Shown here one piece after another: positions 55,371-64,000 of a DNA stretch of 64,000 nt. The position numbers and the translations under genes were made by a program. Below the pieces are notes generated by a model that did no database searches, was not told the origin of the DNA, and worked only from the letters and a program-made list of their open reading frames with translations. This DNA comes from an uncultured Flavobacteriaceae bacterium (lineage in GTDB: Bacteria; Bacteroidota; Bacteroidia; Flavobacteriales; Flavobacteriaceae), in NCBI GenBank assembly GCA_905181835.1, contig CAJIZF010000004.1, positions 620,001-684,000 of the forward strand, given 5' to 3'. The first letter of the stretch is position 1; every line of letters begins with the position of its first letter.

Positions 55371-58356
55371 CGCACCAGAGATTTTCTGTTTAGCAGATTT
55401 TGCTGCAGATAACGATGAAGGAGCTTGTGGCGCAGTAGTTAATTTTGCACCACCAATTGCATTGGATACAGAAGATGGTACTTTAGCTGCAGCTAATATA
55501 GTACAAACTGCAGGTCCTGCTACAGGAAGTGAATTTCCAGTAGGCGATACGGATGTAACATTTACAGCTACTGATTCTCATGGAAATGAGACTTCATGTA
55601 CTTTTGTAGTTACTATCAACGATGCTGAGGCACCCGTTGCTGTATGTCAAGCAGTAACAGTTACTTTAGATGCTATGGGAATGGGATCAATAGTTGCTTC
55701 TGATTTAGATGGCGGTTCTACTGATAACTGTGGAGTTGATTCATTCGCAGCATCACAGACAACATTTGGTTGTTCAGATGTAGGAGATGTAACCGTAGTT
55801 TTAGAGGTATACGATGTAGCTGGAAACATGACTTCATGTGAAGCTACAGTAACCGTAGTTGACGAAACAGCACCAGTAATAGAATGTATTGGATCACCAT
55901 CTGGTCCATCTGTCTTTATAAATGAAGCACCTATTGAAGTTGCTGTTGTTGAAAGTGTTTTAACACTTTCTGATGACGTTGAATTACAAGATTTAAATGT
56001 AAACTTAGATATTACTCACGCTTGGATCGGTGATATGATTATCACATTAACATCACCAGCTGGAACAACAGTAACTTTACTTGATACAATGGGTGGAGGA
56101 GCTTTTGGATGTAATGGTGACGGTGTATTGGTTACTTTAGACGATGATGCTGCTGAGGGTATCAATGATCAATGTGATGTATTAGTTACAGGAGTATATA
56201 GCCCACTTGAAGCATTAGCTGCTTTCAATGGTGAAATGTCAATGGGAGACTGGACATTATCAGTTACAGACACTTTCACTGCAGGTGACGATGGTGTTTT
56301 AAATTCTTGGGGAGTTGATTTCCAATACGAGCCAGTTGTTACACCACCATTATTACTAGATTTAAATGCTGACGGAACAGTAACAGTCCCAGCTTCTGAT
56401 TTACTTTTAGATGTTATTGAGGCATGTGATTATTCCGTAGTATCAGGTTCAACAGGACCTTGTTCACAAAGTAATCCTGGAAATAACTTAGAAGGAGCTA
56501 CATTTAACAATGGAGCACCATTCTGGGTAGCTAATCAAGTTACATCTACTGGAGATTTTACACTTACACAAATCACAATGAACTTGTGGCATAATGTTGG
56601 AGCTTCTGTTGCTGATATGACATTTACATACTACGCAGATGCTGCAGGACAACCTGGAGCAGCTATAGGAACAGAAACAGTATCACCAACATCTCAAACT
56701 GTAGTAGGTGGGCCATTTGATGGTGCATTTGATGCTAGTGAGGTAGTTTATGATATTACACCAGTTGAATTTGCAGCAGGTACATATTGGATTGGAACAG
56801 TTGGAGCTGCTTCAGATGCCGGTGTATTAGGTTGGGAAAACACAACAGCATCAAGTAACGGAAACGGTTGGGCAACATCAGGTGATGGTGGAGCTACGTG
56901 GAGTGTAGATGCTGGTGGAGACGGTGTATATACTTTCTCTGGAGTTTGTGGTGTCGCTGACCCATTAAACTTCACTTTCGATTGTTCTAACTTAGGAGAG
57001 AACGTTATCGATGTTGTTGTAACTGATGCATCTGGAAACTCTACTAGTTGTCAAGCAACGGTAATTGTATCTGATGTAACTGCACCAGTATTAGTATGTG
57101 GACCTAGCGAAGATGTTACTACGGTAACTGTTGATTTTGAAGGATCTTCTGTACCAGAAGGTTGGTCAGTATCAAACACAGCTGGAGATTTTGATTGGAC
57201 ATTTGGAGCCTCAGGTGCTATAAATGCCGGAGGAACTATTCCATTTGCAAGTAACGCAGCAATTTTCGATGACGATGCAGCAGGAAATGGAAATGTAAAC
57301 AATGCATCACTATTAACCCCAGTATGGGATATGAGTGGTACCTCATCAGTAACGATGTCTTACGACTATAGCTTTAACGAGTTAGGAGCTGGAGAGACTT
57401 TAGCGGTAGATGTATATGATGGCGCTGCATGGCAAAATGTAGTTCTGTATGATGTGTCTGTATTAACTCCAGAGAATTCAGGAGTAATTGACGGATCTGC
57501 ATTAGCAAACGCTGACTTCCAAGTACGTTTTACATATGACGATGCTGGATCATGGGGATGGAATGCTGGAGTAGATAACTTCCAGATTGATTTCGCTCTT
57601 CCACCAGCAAATCCAGATGTAGTAACTGTTACATTAGGAGAAGACGGTATGGCAGAATTAGATGCTATGGATTTCTTATCTGAAGCATATGATGCTTGTG
57701 GTATCGATGTATTGATTGCAGATTTAGAGATGGTAAGTTGTGATGATATCGGAACTCCAATCGAGGTAACGGTATTCGCTACGGATGCTAGTGGAAACAT
57801 TGCAAGTTGTTCAGTCGAGGTTGTAGTTGTAGATACTATGGCACCAGTACTTACTTGTCCAGAAGATGTTTCGGTAATGGTAGATCCTGATGGGACTCAT
57901 ACTGTAGCTGATTACATAGGATCAGGTGAGGCGACTGCTACAGATAACTGTACAGATCCAGTAAGTGACTTTACACAGGATCCTGCAGCAGGAACTGTTT
58001 TAGGAGTAGGCGAATGGGTAGTTACATTTACAGCTACTGATGAGTACGGAAACGTATCTACTTGTGAGATGAACTTAGATTTAACACTCTTAGGGAATGA
58101 AGACAACGAGTTAAGTAGTGCAATTGCATTATATCCTAACCCAGCTGGAGAGCAAGTGACTATATCAAACAGCTCTAACATTACATTAGAGACTGCTATG
58201 ATTTACGATCTTAACGGAAAGTTAGTATCACAGATCAACTTGCAGGATATGCAAAGTGAACAAGTGATCGATGTATCTTCATATGCAACTGGAGTGTACA
58301 TGGTACAGATCACAGGAGATCAATCAAGCGTTGTAAAACGAATGATCAAAGAGTAG
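55357..58356 (+). CDS. HYR/P-domain modular T9SS type A secreted protein (copy 1, intact 3' part)
   Basis: HYR-like VTFTATDSHGNETSCTFVVTINDAEAPVA; P-domain-like DITHAWIGDMIITLTSPAGT; sorting domain ALYPNPAGEQVTISNSSNITLETAMIYDLNGKLV...GVYMVQITGDQSSVVKRMIKE. Confidence 0.85.
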   Translation: MSSGDAPEIFCLADFAADNDEGACGAVVNFAPPIALDTEDGTLAAANIVQTAGPATGSEFPVGDTDVTFTATDSHGNETSCTFVVTINDAEAPVAVCQAVTVTLDAMGMGSIVASDLDGGSTDNCGVDSFAASQTTFGCSDVGDVTVVLEVYDVAGNMTSCEATVTVVDETAPVIECIGSPSGPSVFINEAPIEVAVVESVLTLSDDVELQDLNVNLDITHAWIGDMIITLTSPAGTTVTLLDTMGGGAFGCNGDGVLVTLDDDAAEGINDQCDVLVTGVYSPLEALAAFNGEMSMGDWTLSVTDTFTAGDDGVLNSWGVDFQYEPVVTPPLLLDLNADGTVTVPASDLLLDVIEACDYSVVSGSTGPCSQSNPGNNLEGATFNNGAPFWVANQVTSTGDFTLTQITMNLWHNVGASVADMTFTYYADAAGQPGAAIGTETVSPTSQTVVGGPFDGAFDASEVVYDITPVEFAAGTYWIGTVGAASDAGVLGWENTTASSNGNGWATSGDGGATWSVDAGGDGVYTFSGVCGVADPLNFTFDCSNLGENVIDVVVTDASGNSTSCQATVIVSDVTAPVLVCGPSEDVTTVTVDFEGSSVPEGWSVSNTAGDFDWTFGASGAINAGGTIPFASNAAIFDDDAAGNGNVNNASLLTPVWDMSGTSSVTMSYDYSFNELGAGETLAVDVYDGAAWQNVVLYDVSVLTPENSGVIDGSALANADFQVRFTYDDAGSWGWNAGVDNFQIDFALPPANPDVVTVTLGEDGMAELDAMDFLSEAYDACGIDVLIADLEMVSCDDIGTPIEVTVFATDASGNIASCSVEVVVVDTMAPVLTCPEDVSVMVDPDGTHTVADYIGSGEATATDNCTDPVSDFTQDPAAGTVLGVGEWVVTFTATDEYGNVSTCEMNLDLTLLGNEDNELSSAIALYPNPAGEQVTISNSSNITLETAMIYDLNGKLVSQINLQDMQSEQVIDVSSYATGVYMVQITGDQSSVVKRMIKE
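56980..58356 (+). repeat. 1377-bp near-identical direct repeat, copy 1
   Basis: Co-linear with 61465-62841 with no net length change and only scattered substitutions. Confidence 0.9.
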
Positions 58357-58390
58357 TAGGTGTTTAAATAACCAACTTAAATAAATACAA

Positions 58391-58421
58391 AATCCCTTCC
58401 TTAATTGGAGGGGATTTTTTT
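58391..58421 (+). terminator. intrinsic terminator, array copy 1
   Basis: AATCCCTTCCTTAATTGGAGGGGATTTTTTT. Confidence 0.8.
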
Positions 58422-58507
58422 ATGCAATAAAGATTTTTATATTTCTATAACCTCTATAATACATGTGTCATATATGTATCATTTTTTTTAATTAATATAT
58501 AATATCT

Positions 58508-58515
58508 TATATTTG
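58508..58515 (+). promoter_or_regulatory. -7 element TATATTTG upstream of the 58549 gene
   Basis: TATATTTG 33 nt upstream of ATG. Confidence 0.5.
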
Positions 58516-58548
58516 TCGGTATTTAATAATTTACTAAATTAAACAAAC

Positions 58549-61500
58549 ATGAAAAAAATTACTTTATTAACCTTTTTGTTTGCAGTATTGACTATTCCTT
58601 TAGTATATGGACAATCTCTTTCAAATGGTGTAACAAATGCTAACGATCAATCTCGTTCGGCTTTAACGACATTAAGTAGCCCTGTTTCAGACGTAGCACG
58701 TTCTACAGAAGCTACCAATTTATTTAACAATCAGGCCGTTGTTACTTTACAACAAAGTACAACATTGAATTTTACAAGTGGTCTTTCTTGTCAAGATGGA
58801 CCTACGGCTTATGATACAGATCTTTTTAGAGCTTATGATTTAGCAGGTACTTATGGTATCACTAATGATTTTGAAGTTATAGGTGTAGAATTTGCTACCT
58901 ACTATTTTAATGGTGCTGGACCAAATCCAATCACTGTTAATGTGTATTCAACTCCAACAGGAACTTTTCCAGGAGGGGATTTAACACTTCAAGGTACTGC
59001 AGTCCAAACGGTCTCAGCTGCAAATAATTTTGATTTACTAACGGTACCTCTTTCAGCAACTATACCAGCTGGAGAGACACTTGTATACGAAGTGAGTTTA
59101 GTTCGTGATGGCGTAAACCGTCCAGCTTTTCTTGGGAATACAGAGGGTCAATCAGCCCCTACTTATTGGAGATCTGCACCTTGTGGTTCACCAGATATTG
59201 TAGATTTTGGAGGAACATACGCTGCAGTAATGAATGTTATTGGTCAAGAATTAGAACCAGTTTCAGGCTTTTCCTTTTGTTCAGAAGAAATGCCTTTAGA
59301 ATTTAATCCACCAATAGTGGCTTCTGCTGGTGTTATGATTACTGATACTTCTGATGAGAACTCAGGCGATTTAGGTATCATTGGTACAGATTTAGGAGAA
59401 TACGTTCTTGAGAGCGTTGTTATAAATGTAGAAGGCGAAATGGCTGAGGATGTAGCATTCTATTTACAACCAGCTGGAACAGGCATACAATGGGAACTTG
59501 GTGCTTTTGCCGGAGGAACCGATGGTATGGATACTGCTGTAGATTTAGTATTTACAGATGTATCTTTAAATAACTATGATGATTGGACGGGTGGTGCACC
59601 CGCTGCTGATTACCTTCCATCAGATGGAGCATTTAATACAGCACTTGCTGGATTAGACATTAACGGCGAATGGTTTTTAGTTGTAGAAGGAGCTGGTTCA
59701 GATGTTACTACGGTAAACAGTTTTTGTATCAATATGGCCTTGATTTCAGGAGAAGCACCAGAAATTTTCTGTCCAGCAGATTTTGTTGCAGATAATGATG
59801 AAGGAGCATGTGGCGCAGTAGTTAATTTTGCACCACCAATTGCGATCGATTTAGAAGACGGTAGTTTAGATGCTGAATTCATAGTTCAAACAGGAGGAAT
59901 TGAAACTGGAGGATTCTTTCCAGTAGGAGATAATAATGTAACCTTTACAGCTACTGATTCTCATGGAAATGAGACTTCCTGTACGTTTGTAATTACAGTT
60001 AACGATGTAGAGGCTCCTGTTGCTGTATGTCAAGCTGTGACCGTAACCCTAGATATTACTGGTGCAGCATCAATAGTTGCTTCTGATTTAGATGGCGGAT
60101 CTACTGACAACTGTGGAGTTGATTCATTCGTAGCATCACAGACAGCATTTAGTTGTGCTGATGTAGGTGACGTAACAGTCACTCTAGAAGTATATGATGT
60201 AGCTGGAAACATGACTTCATGTGAAGCTACAGTAACCGTAGTTGATGATACGGCACCAGTAATTGAATGTATTGGCGAACCTGTAGCAATTGTAATAACT
60301 CATAATCCAGAGGACCTTATTGAGGCTGGATATGGCGTTGCATGTCCAACAGGAGATAACCTTTTTGCAAGACAATTTGTAATGAGTGACTTTGGAATTA
60401 CAGAAGAATTTACAATTTCTTCAGGTAAATTTGGAGTTCAGTCTGCTGAAGTTGATATGGATATTACTTATAACATATGGGATGTAAGCGCTGGTTTTCC
60501 AGCAGGACATCCGGGATCTTCTACTTTATTAGGATCTGAAGTTGTTACAGTATCAGCTGGTGAGTTTTTTGTACAAAATGTTACTTTCGACACACCAGTA
60601 GTTGTACCAACTACAACAACAACCATATTAGTTGAAGTATCAAAAGATGCTCCTGAGGCATTTTTCCTAGGAGGAACTGCAACGAAAGTTGATTTTTCTT
60701 ATCTTGCTTCAGTTACGTGTGGAGTACCAGAATATACTACAGCAACAGACATAGGTTTCCCTGATGCTAATTATTATATGACCGTAAGAGGAACCAATGC
60801 TTCTTCCGAAATTGAGCCATTTGAGGTTGACTTAAATGCAGACGGTACCGTTACTATCTTAATGGAAGATTTAATTCAAGGTATTGATGAAGCTTGTAGT
60901 TACACAGTAACTTCAGGAGGAGACGGCGCTGGCGCATGTGATTTTGACAATCCAAATGATTTTACTTTTGAGAATGGATATAACTGTTCATCAGCAACAG
61001 ATTTCCGAACAGCAAACGATCTTGATGTTGTAGGAGGAGATTTTACATTAAATCAAATTACAGCAAGTATTTTTGCTAATGGCGGAATTGCTTCAGTAGA
61101 TGTTATATATCATGACAATGATGGAGGATTACCAGGAGCTGAAATAGGATCTGAATTAGGATTAACTCCTTCTTCACAAGCTGTAATTGGAAATAACTTT
61201 GGTATTGATGTTAACGAAATCGTATTGGATTTAACACCAGTAGTATTTACAGAAGGTAAATACTGGGTTGAGTTATCAGTAACCGATACTGGAGGTACAG
61301 GAACTGTATTCTGGGTAATAACGACTTCATCTTCAATGGGAGATCCAGTAGCAAACTTCAATGGCGGATGGGCTTACCCTGATTCGACCATGGATGGTGT
61401 TGCAACTTTCTCAGGAGAATGTTCAGGTGGCGGCTCAGGCGGCGGCGGAACAGAAATCGTATTAGATTGTTCTAACTTAGGAGAGAACGTTATCGATGTT

Positions 61501-62841
61501 GTAGTAACTGATGCATCTGGAAACTCTACTAGTTGTCAAGCAACGGTAGTTGTATCTGATGTAACTGCACCAGTATTAGTATGTGGACCTAGCGAAGATG
61601 TTACTACGGTAACTGTTGATTTTGAAGGATCTTCTGTACCAGAAGGTTGGTCAGTATCAAACACAGCTGGAGATTACGATTGGACATTTGGAGCCTCAGG
61701 TGCTATAAATGCCGGAGGAACTGTTCCATTTGCAAGTAACGCAGCAATTTTCGATGACGATGATGCTGGAAATGGAAATGTAAACAATGCATCACTATTA
61801 ACCCCAGTATGGGATATGAGTGGTACCTCATCAGTAACGATGTCTTACGACTATAGCTTTAACGAGTTAGGAGCTGGAGAGACCTTAGCGGTAGATGTAT
61901 ATGATGGAGCTGCATGGCAAAATGTAGTTCTGTATGATGTGTCTGTATTAACTCCAGAGAATTCAGGAGTAATTGACGGATCTGCATTAGCAAACGCTGA
62001 CTTCCAAGTACGTTTTACATATGACGATGCTGGATCATGGGGATGGAATGCTGGAGTAGATAACTTCCAGATTGATTTCGCTCTTCCACCAGCAAATCCA
62101 GATGTAGTAACTGTTACATTAGGAGAAGACGGTATGGCAGAATTAGATGCTATGGATTTCTTATCTGAAGCATATGATGCTTGTGGTATCGATGTATTGA
62201 TTGCAGATTTAGAGATGGTAAGTTGTGATGATATCGGAACTCCAATCGAGGTAACGGTATTCGCTACGGATGCTAGTGGAAACATTGCAAGTTGTTCAGT
62301 CGAGGTTGTAGTTGTAGATACTATGGCACCAGTACTTACTTGTCCAGAAGATGTTTCGGTAATGGTAGATCCTGATGGGACTCATACTGTAGCTGATTAC
62401 ATAGGATCAGGTGAGGCTACTGCTACAGATAACTGTACAGATCCAGTAAGTGACTTTACACAGGATCCTGCAGCAGGAACTGTTTTAGGAGTAGGCGAAT
62501 GGGTAGTTACATTTACAGCTACTGATGAGTACGGAAACGTATCTACTTGTGAGATGAACTTAGATTTAACACTCTTAGGGAATGAAGACAACGAGTTAAG
62601 CAATGCAATTGCATTATATCCTAACCCAGCTGGAGAGCAGGTGACTATATCAAACAGTTCTAATATTGCATTAGAGACTGCTATGATCTACGATCTTAAC
62701 GGGAAGTTAGTATCACAGATCAACTTGCAGGATATGCAAAGTGAGCGAGTGATCGATGTATCTTCTTATGCAACTGGAGTGTACATGGTACAGATTACAG
62801 GAGAGCAATCAAGCGTTGTAAAACGAATGATCAAAGAGTAG
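58549..62841 (+). CDS. 1430-aa modular T9SS type A secreted protein (P-domain + HYR modules, copy 2)
   Basis: Signal peptide MKKITLLTFLFAVLTIPLVYG; EMAEDVAFYLQPAGTGIQWELGAFAGGTDGMDTAVDLVFTD P-domain; VTFTATDSHGNETSCTFVITVND HYR; C-terminal sorting domain. Confidence 0.88.
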   Translation: MKKITLLTFLFAVLTIPLVYGQSLSNGVTNANDQSRSALTTLSSPVSDVARSTEATNLFNNQAVVTLQQSTTLNFTSGLSCQDGPTAYDTDLFRAYDLAGTYGITNDFEVIGVEFATYYFNGAGPNPITVNVYSTPTGTFPGGDLTLQGTAVQTVSAANNFDLLTVPLSATIPAGETLVYEVSLVRDGVNRPAFLGNTEGQSAPTYWRSAPCGSPDIVDFGGTYAAVMNVIGQELEPVSGFSFCSEEMPLEFNPPIVASAGVMITDTSDENSGDLGIIGTDLGEYVLESVVINVEGEMAEDVAFYLQPAGTGIQWELGAFAGGTDGMDTAVDLVFTDVSLNNYDDWTGGAPAADYLPSDGAFNTALAGLDINGEWFLVVEGAGSDVTTVNSFCINMALISGEAPEIFCPADFVADNDEGACGAVVNFAPPIAIDLEDGSLDAEFIVQTGGIETGGFFPVGDNNVTFTATDSHGNETSCTFVITVNDVEAPVAVCQAVTVTLDITGAASIVASDLDGGSTDNCGVDSFVASQTAFSCADVGDVTVTLEVYDVAGNMTSCEATVTVVDDTAPVIECIGEPVAIVITHNPEDLIEAGYGVACPTGDNLFARQFVMSDFGITEEFTISSGKFGVQSAEVDMDITYNIWDVSAGFPAGHPGSSTLLGSEVVTVSAGEFFVQNVTFDTPVVVPTTTTTILVEVSKDAPEAFFLGGTATKVDFSYLASVTCGVPEYTTATDIGFPDANYYMTVRGTNASSEIEPFEVDLNADGTVTILMEDLIQGIDEACSYTVTSGGDGAGACDFDNPNDFTFENGYNCSSATDFRTANDLDVVGGDFTLNQITASIFANGGIASVDVIYHDNDGGLPGAEIGSELGLTPSSQAVIGNNFGIDVNEIVLDLTPVVFTEGKYWVELSVTDTGGTGTVFWVITTSSSMGDPVANFNGGWAYPDSTMDGVATFSGECSGGGSGGGGTEIVLDCSNLGENVIDVVVTDASGNSTSCQATVVVSDVTAPVLVCGPSEDVTTVTVDFEGSSVPEGWSVSNTAGDYDWTFGASGAINAGGTVPFASNAAIFDDDDAGNGNVNNASLLTPVWDMSGTSSVTMSYDYSFNELGAGETLAVDVYDGAAWQNVVLYDVSVLTPENSGVIDGSALANADFQVRFTYDDAGSWGWNAGVDNFQIDFALPPANPDVVTVTLGEDGMAELDAMDFLSEAYDACGIDVLIADLEMVSCDDIGTPIEVTVFATDASGNIASCSVEVVVVDTMAPVLTCPEDVSVMVDPDGTHTVADYIGSGEATATDNCTDPVSDFTQDPAAGTVLGVGEWVVTFTATDEYGNVSTCEMNLDLTLLGNEDNELSNAIALYPNPAGEQVTISNSSNIALETAMIYDLNGKLVSQINLQDMQSERVIDVSSYATGVYMVQITGEQSSVVKRMIKE
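61465..62841 (+). repeat. 1377-bp near-identical direct repeat, copy 2
   Basis: Co-linear with 56980-58356. Confidence 0.9.
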
Positions 62842-62871
62842 GTTTTAAACAACCCACTTAAATAAATACAA

Positions 62872-62902
62872 AATCCCTTCCTTAATTGGAAGGGATTTTT
62901 TT
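62872..62902 (+). terminator. intrinsic terminator, array copy 2
   Basis: AATCCCTTCCTTAATTGGAAGGGATTTTTTT. Confidence 0.8.
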
Positions 62903-63209
62903 ATGCAATAACGTTTTTTATATTTTGCATTGGTTATTAGGTGCAGGTGATGTCGAAGATTTTGCTTCTTTAGTATTGTATCCAAACCCTGCCGATAGCA
63001 AAGTAAACTTAAGTAACCCAAGACAGATAGACCTGAATAATGTGACAATTTACGATCTTACGGGTCGAATCGTTCATAAGATCGATTTAAGTGCTATGGG
63101 ATCGGAAATTACGATTGATATTTCTACCCTTGCCAATGCTACCTATATGTTAGTGATTAGACGAGATCAAGGAATTTCGACCAAACAATTAATTGTCAAT
63201 AACTACTAA
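62886..63209 (+). pseudogene. orphan T9SS type A C-terminal sorting domain (remnant of a third array member)
   Basis: LVLYPNPADSKVNLSNPRQIDLNNVTIYDLTGRIVHKIDLS...ISTLANATYMLVIRRDQGISTKQLIVNNY with no signal peptide or upstream domains. Confidence 0.7.
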
Positions 63210-63233
63210 TTGGATTAATTTCTAAATAAATAA

Positions 63234-63265
63234 AAATCCCTTCCTTAATTGGAGGGGATTTTTTT
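63234..63265 (+). terminator. intrinsic terminator, array copy 3
   Basis: AATCCCTTCCTTAATTGGAGGGGATTTTTTTA. Confidence 0.8.
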
Positions 63266-63330
63266 ATCAGTAAAGACTTTAGTTGATTCCACAGAAGTTG
63301 ACTTGATTCTAAGAGATATACTTGTAAAAA

Positions 63331-63356
63331 AAAGAGCCTGTTTAACAGGCTCTTTG
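63331..63356. terminator. bidirectional-type terminator between convergent genes
   Basis: AAAGAGCCTGTTTAACAGGCTCTTT perfect inverted repeat. Confidence 0.75.
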
Positions 63357-63377
63357 TATAAATAAGAAAATGTACGT

Positions 63378-63977
63378 TTACCTTTTAAGGCTAAAGTGTC
63401 CACTAAATTCTTTTTTGATATTATTTTCTGTGTATTCGACTCTAAACCAGTAATCGTTTGAGGGGAGTGGGTTTCCGTTATAGGTTCCGTCCCATCCTGG
63501 AGACATAGGGCTTATTTGCTTTAGGAGTTTTCCAAAGCGATCAAATATATAGATTTTAGCAGTAGGATCTCCAATAGATATTCCCAGTATATTCCAGGTA
63601 TCGTGGTATCCATCTTGGTTTGGTGTAATAAACCTTGGAAAATCGATTACAGCGACCTCTGTTGTTACACTACCACATCCATAAATATCTTTAATGGTAA
63701 TGGTGTGAGTTCCTGGAACTACATTTAAGAAGTAGCCACTATCTTGAAAAGGGTTATCATCTAATTGGAATATATATTCTCCTATTCCCTCTGCGGTAGC
63801 AGTGATATTATGTTGTGATGCAAAAGCTTCTGTTACCTGCACATCGTAGTTTAGTGGTGGTGATGAGATTACCACTTGTGTATCGGTAGCTGCCATACAT
63901 CCTGTTAGTATCTCGGTTACCGTTACACTGTAGTTTCCTTCTTGTAGGGCAGTAATGGAAGCTCCAATTTCTCCCAA
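63378..63977 (-). CDS. C-terminal part of a T9SS type B (gliding-motility-associated C-terminal domain) secreted protein, runs off the window edge
   Basis: FPRFITPNQDGYHDTWNILGI...KIYIFDRFGKLLKQISPMSPGWDGTYNGNPLPSNDYWFRVEY...FSGHFSLKR. Confidence 0.88.
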   Translation of the reverse strand: MGEIGASITALQEGNYSVTVTEILTGCMAATDTQVVISSPPLNYDVQVTEAFASQHNITATAEGIGEYIFQLDDNPFQDSGYFLNVVPGTHTITIKDIYGCGSVTTEVAVIDFPRFITPNQDGYHDTWNILGISIGDPTAKIYIFDRFGKLLKQISPMSPGWDGTYNGNPLPSNDYWFRVEYTENNIKKEFSGHFSLKR

Positions 63978-64000
63978 TAATACATCTCCATTTAATTGCC

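Noticed and set aside
57366-57800. 144-aa minus-strand ORF identical to the one at 61851-62285
   Set aside because: Antisense to the duplicated sorting-domain block; its conservation is a by-product of the DNA repeat and there are no independent coding signals.

Overview
This is a chromosomal segment from a Bacteroidota organism, most likely Flavobacteriaceae. The indications are TAnnTTTG-type promoters, T9SS C-terminal sorting domains, SusC/SusD, fused SecDF, and low GC. The central ~17 kb (14.3-31.5 kb) is a complete str/S10/spc/alpha ribosomal-protein supercluster, running rpsL-rpsG-fusA-rpsJ, rplC through secY-infA-rpmJ-rpsM-rpsK-rpsD-rpoA-rplQ. It is followed by housekeeping genes: carA, eno, gltA, two pentein-fold hydrolases, argS, an AMP-ligase, ffh, folD, queE, gyrB, mdh and secDF. 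The left arm (0-14 kb) has surface and lipoprotein genes, rarA, a rhomboid protease, an rlmB-like methyltransferase, a SusC/SusD-type locus with a frame-split SusD and a frame-split T9SS protein, and an Omp85-like protein. The right arm (54.3-63.3 kb) is a tandem array of modular T9SS-secreted proteins (P-domain/HYR/sorting domain). Two copies share a ~1.38 kb near-identical 3' block and a homologous 5' block but carry different central cassettes. A third copy is only an orphan sorting domain, and all three end in nearly the same terminator. The front of copy 1 is riddled with small indels. The best candidates for undescribed features are (i) this recombination-prone modular secreted-protein array and (ii) several strong hairpins that occupy the few long spacers of the ribosomal cluster (rpsJ/rplC, rpsN/rpsH, rpsK/rpsD, rpoA/rplQ), which look like r-protein autoregulatory leaders. 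I saw no convincing phage, CRISPR, transposase, tRNA or rRNA. All calls come from reading the sequence and supplied translations; no database search was run.
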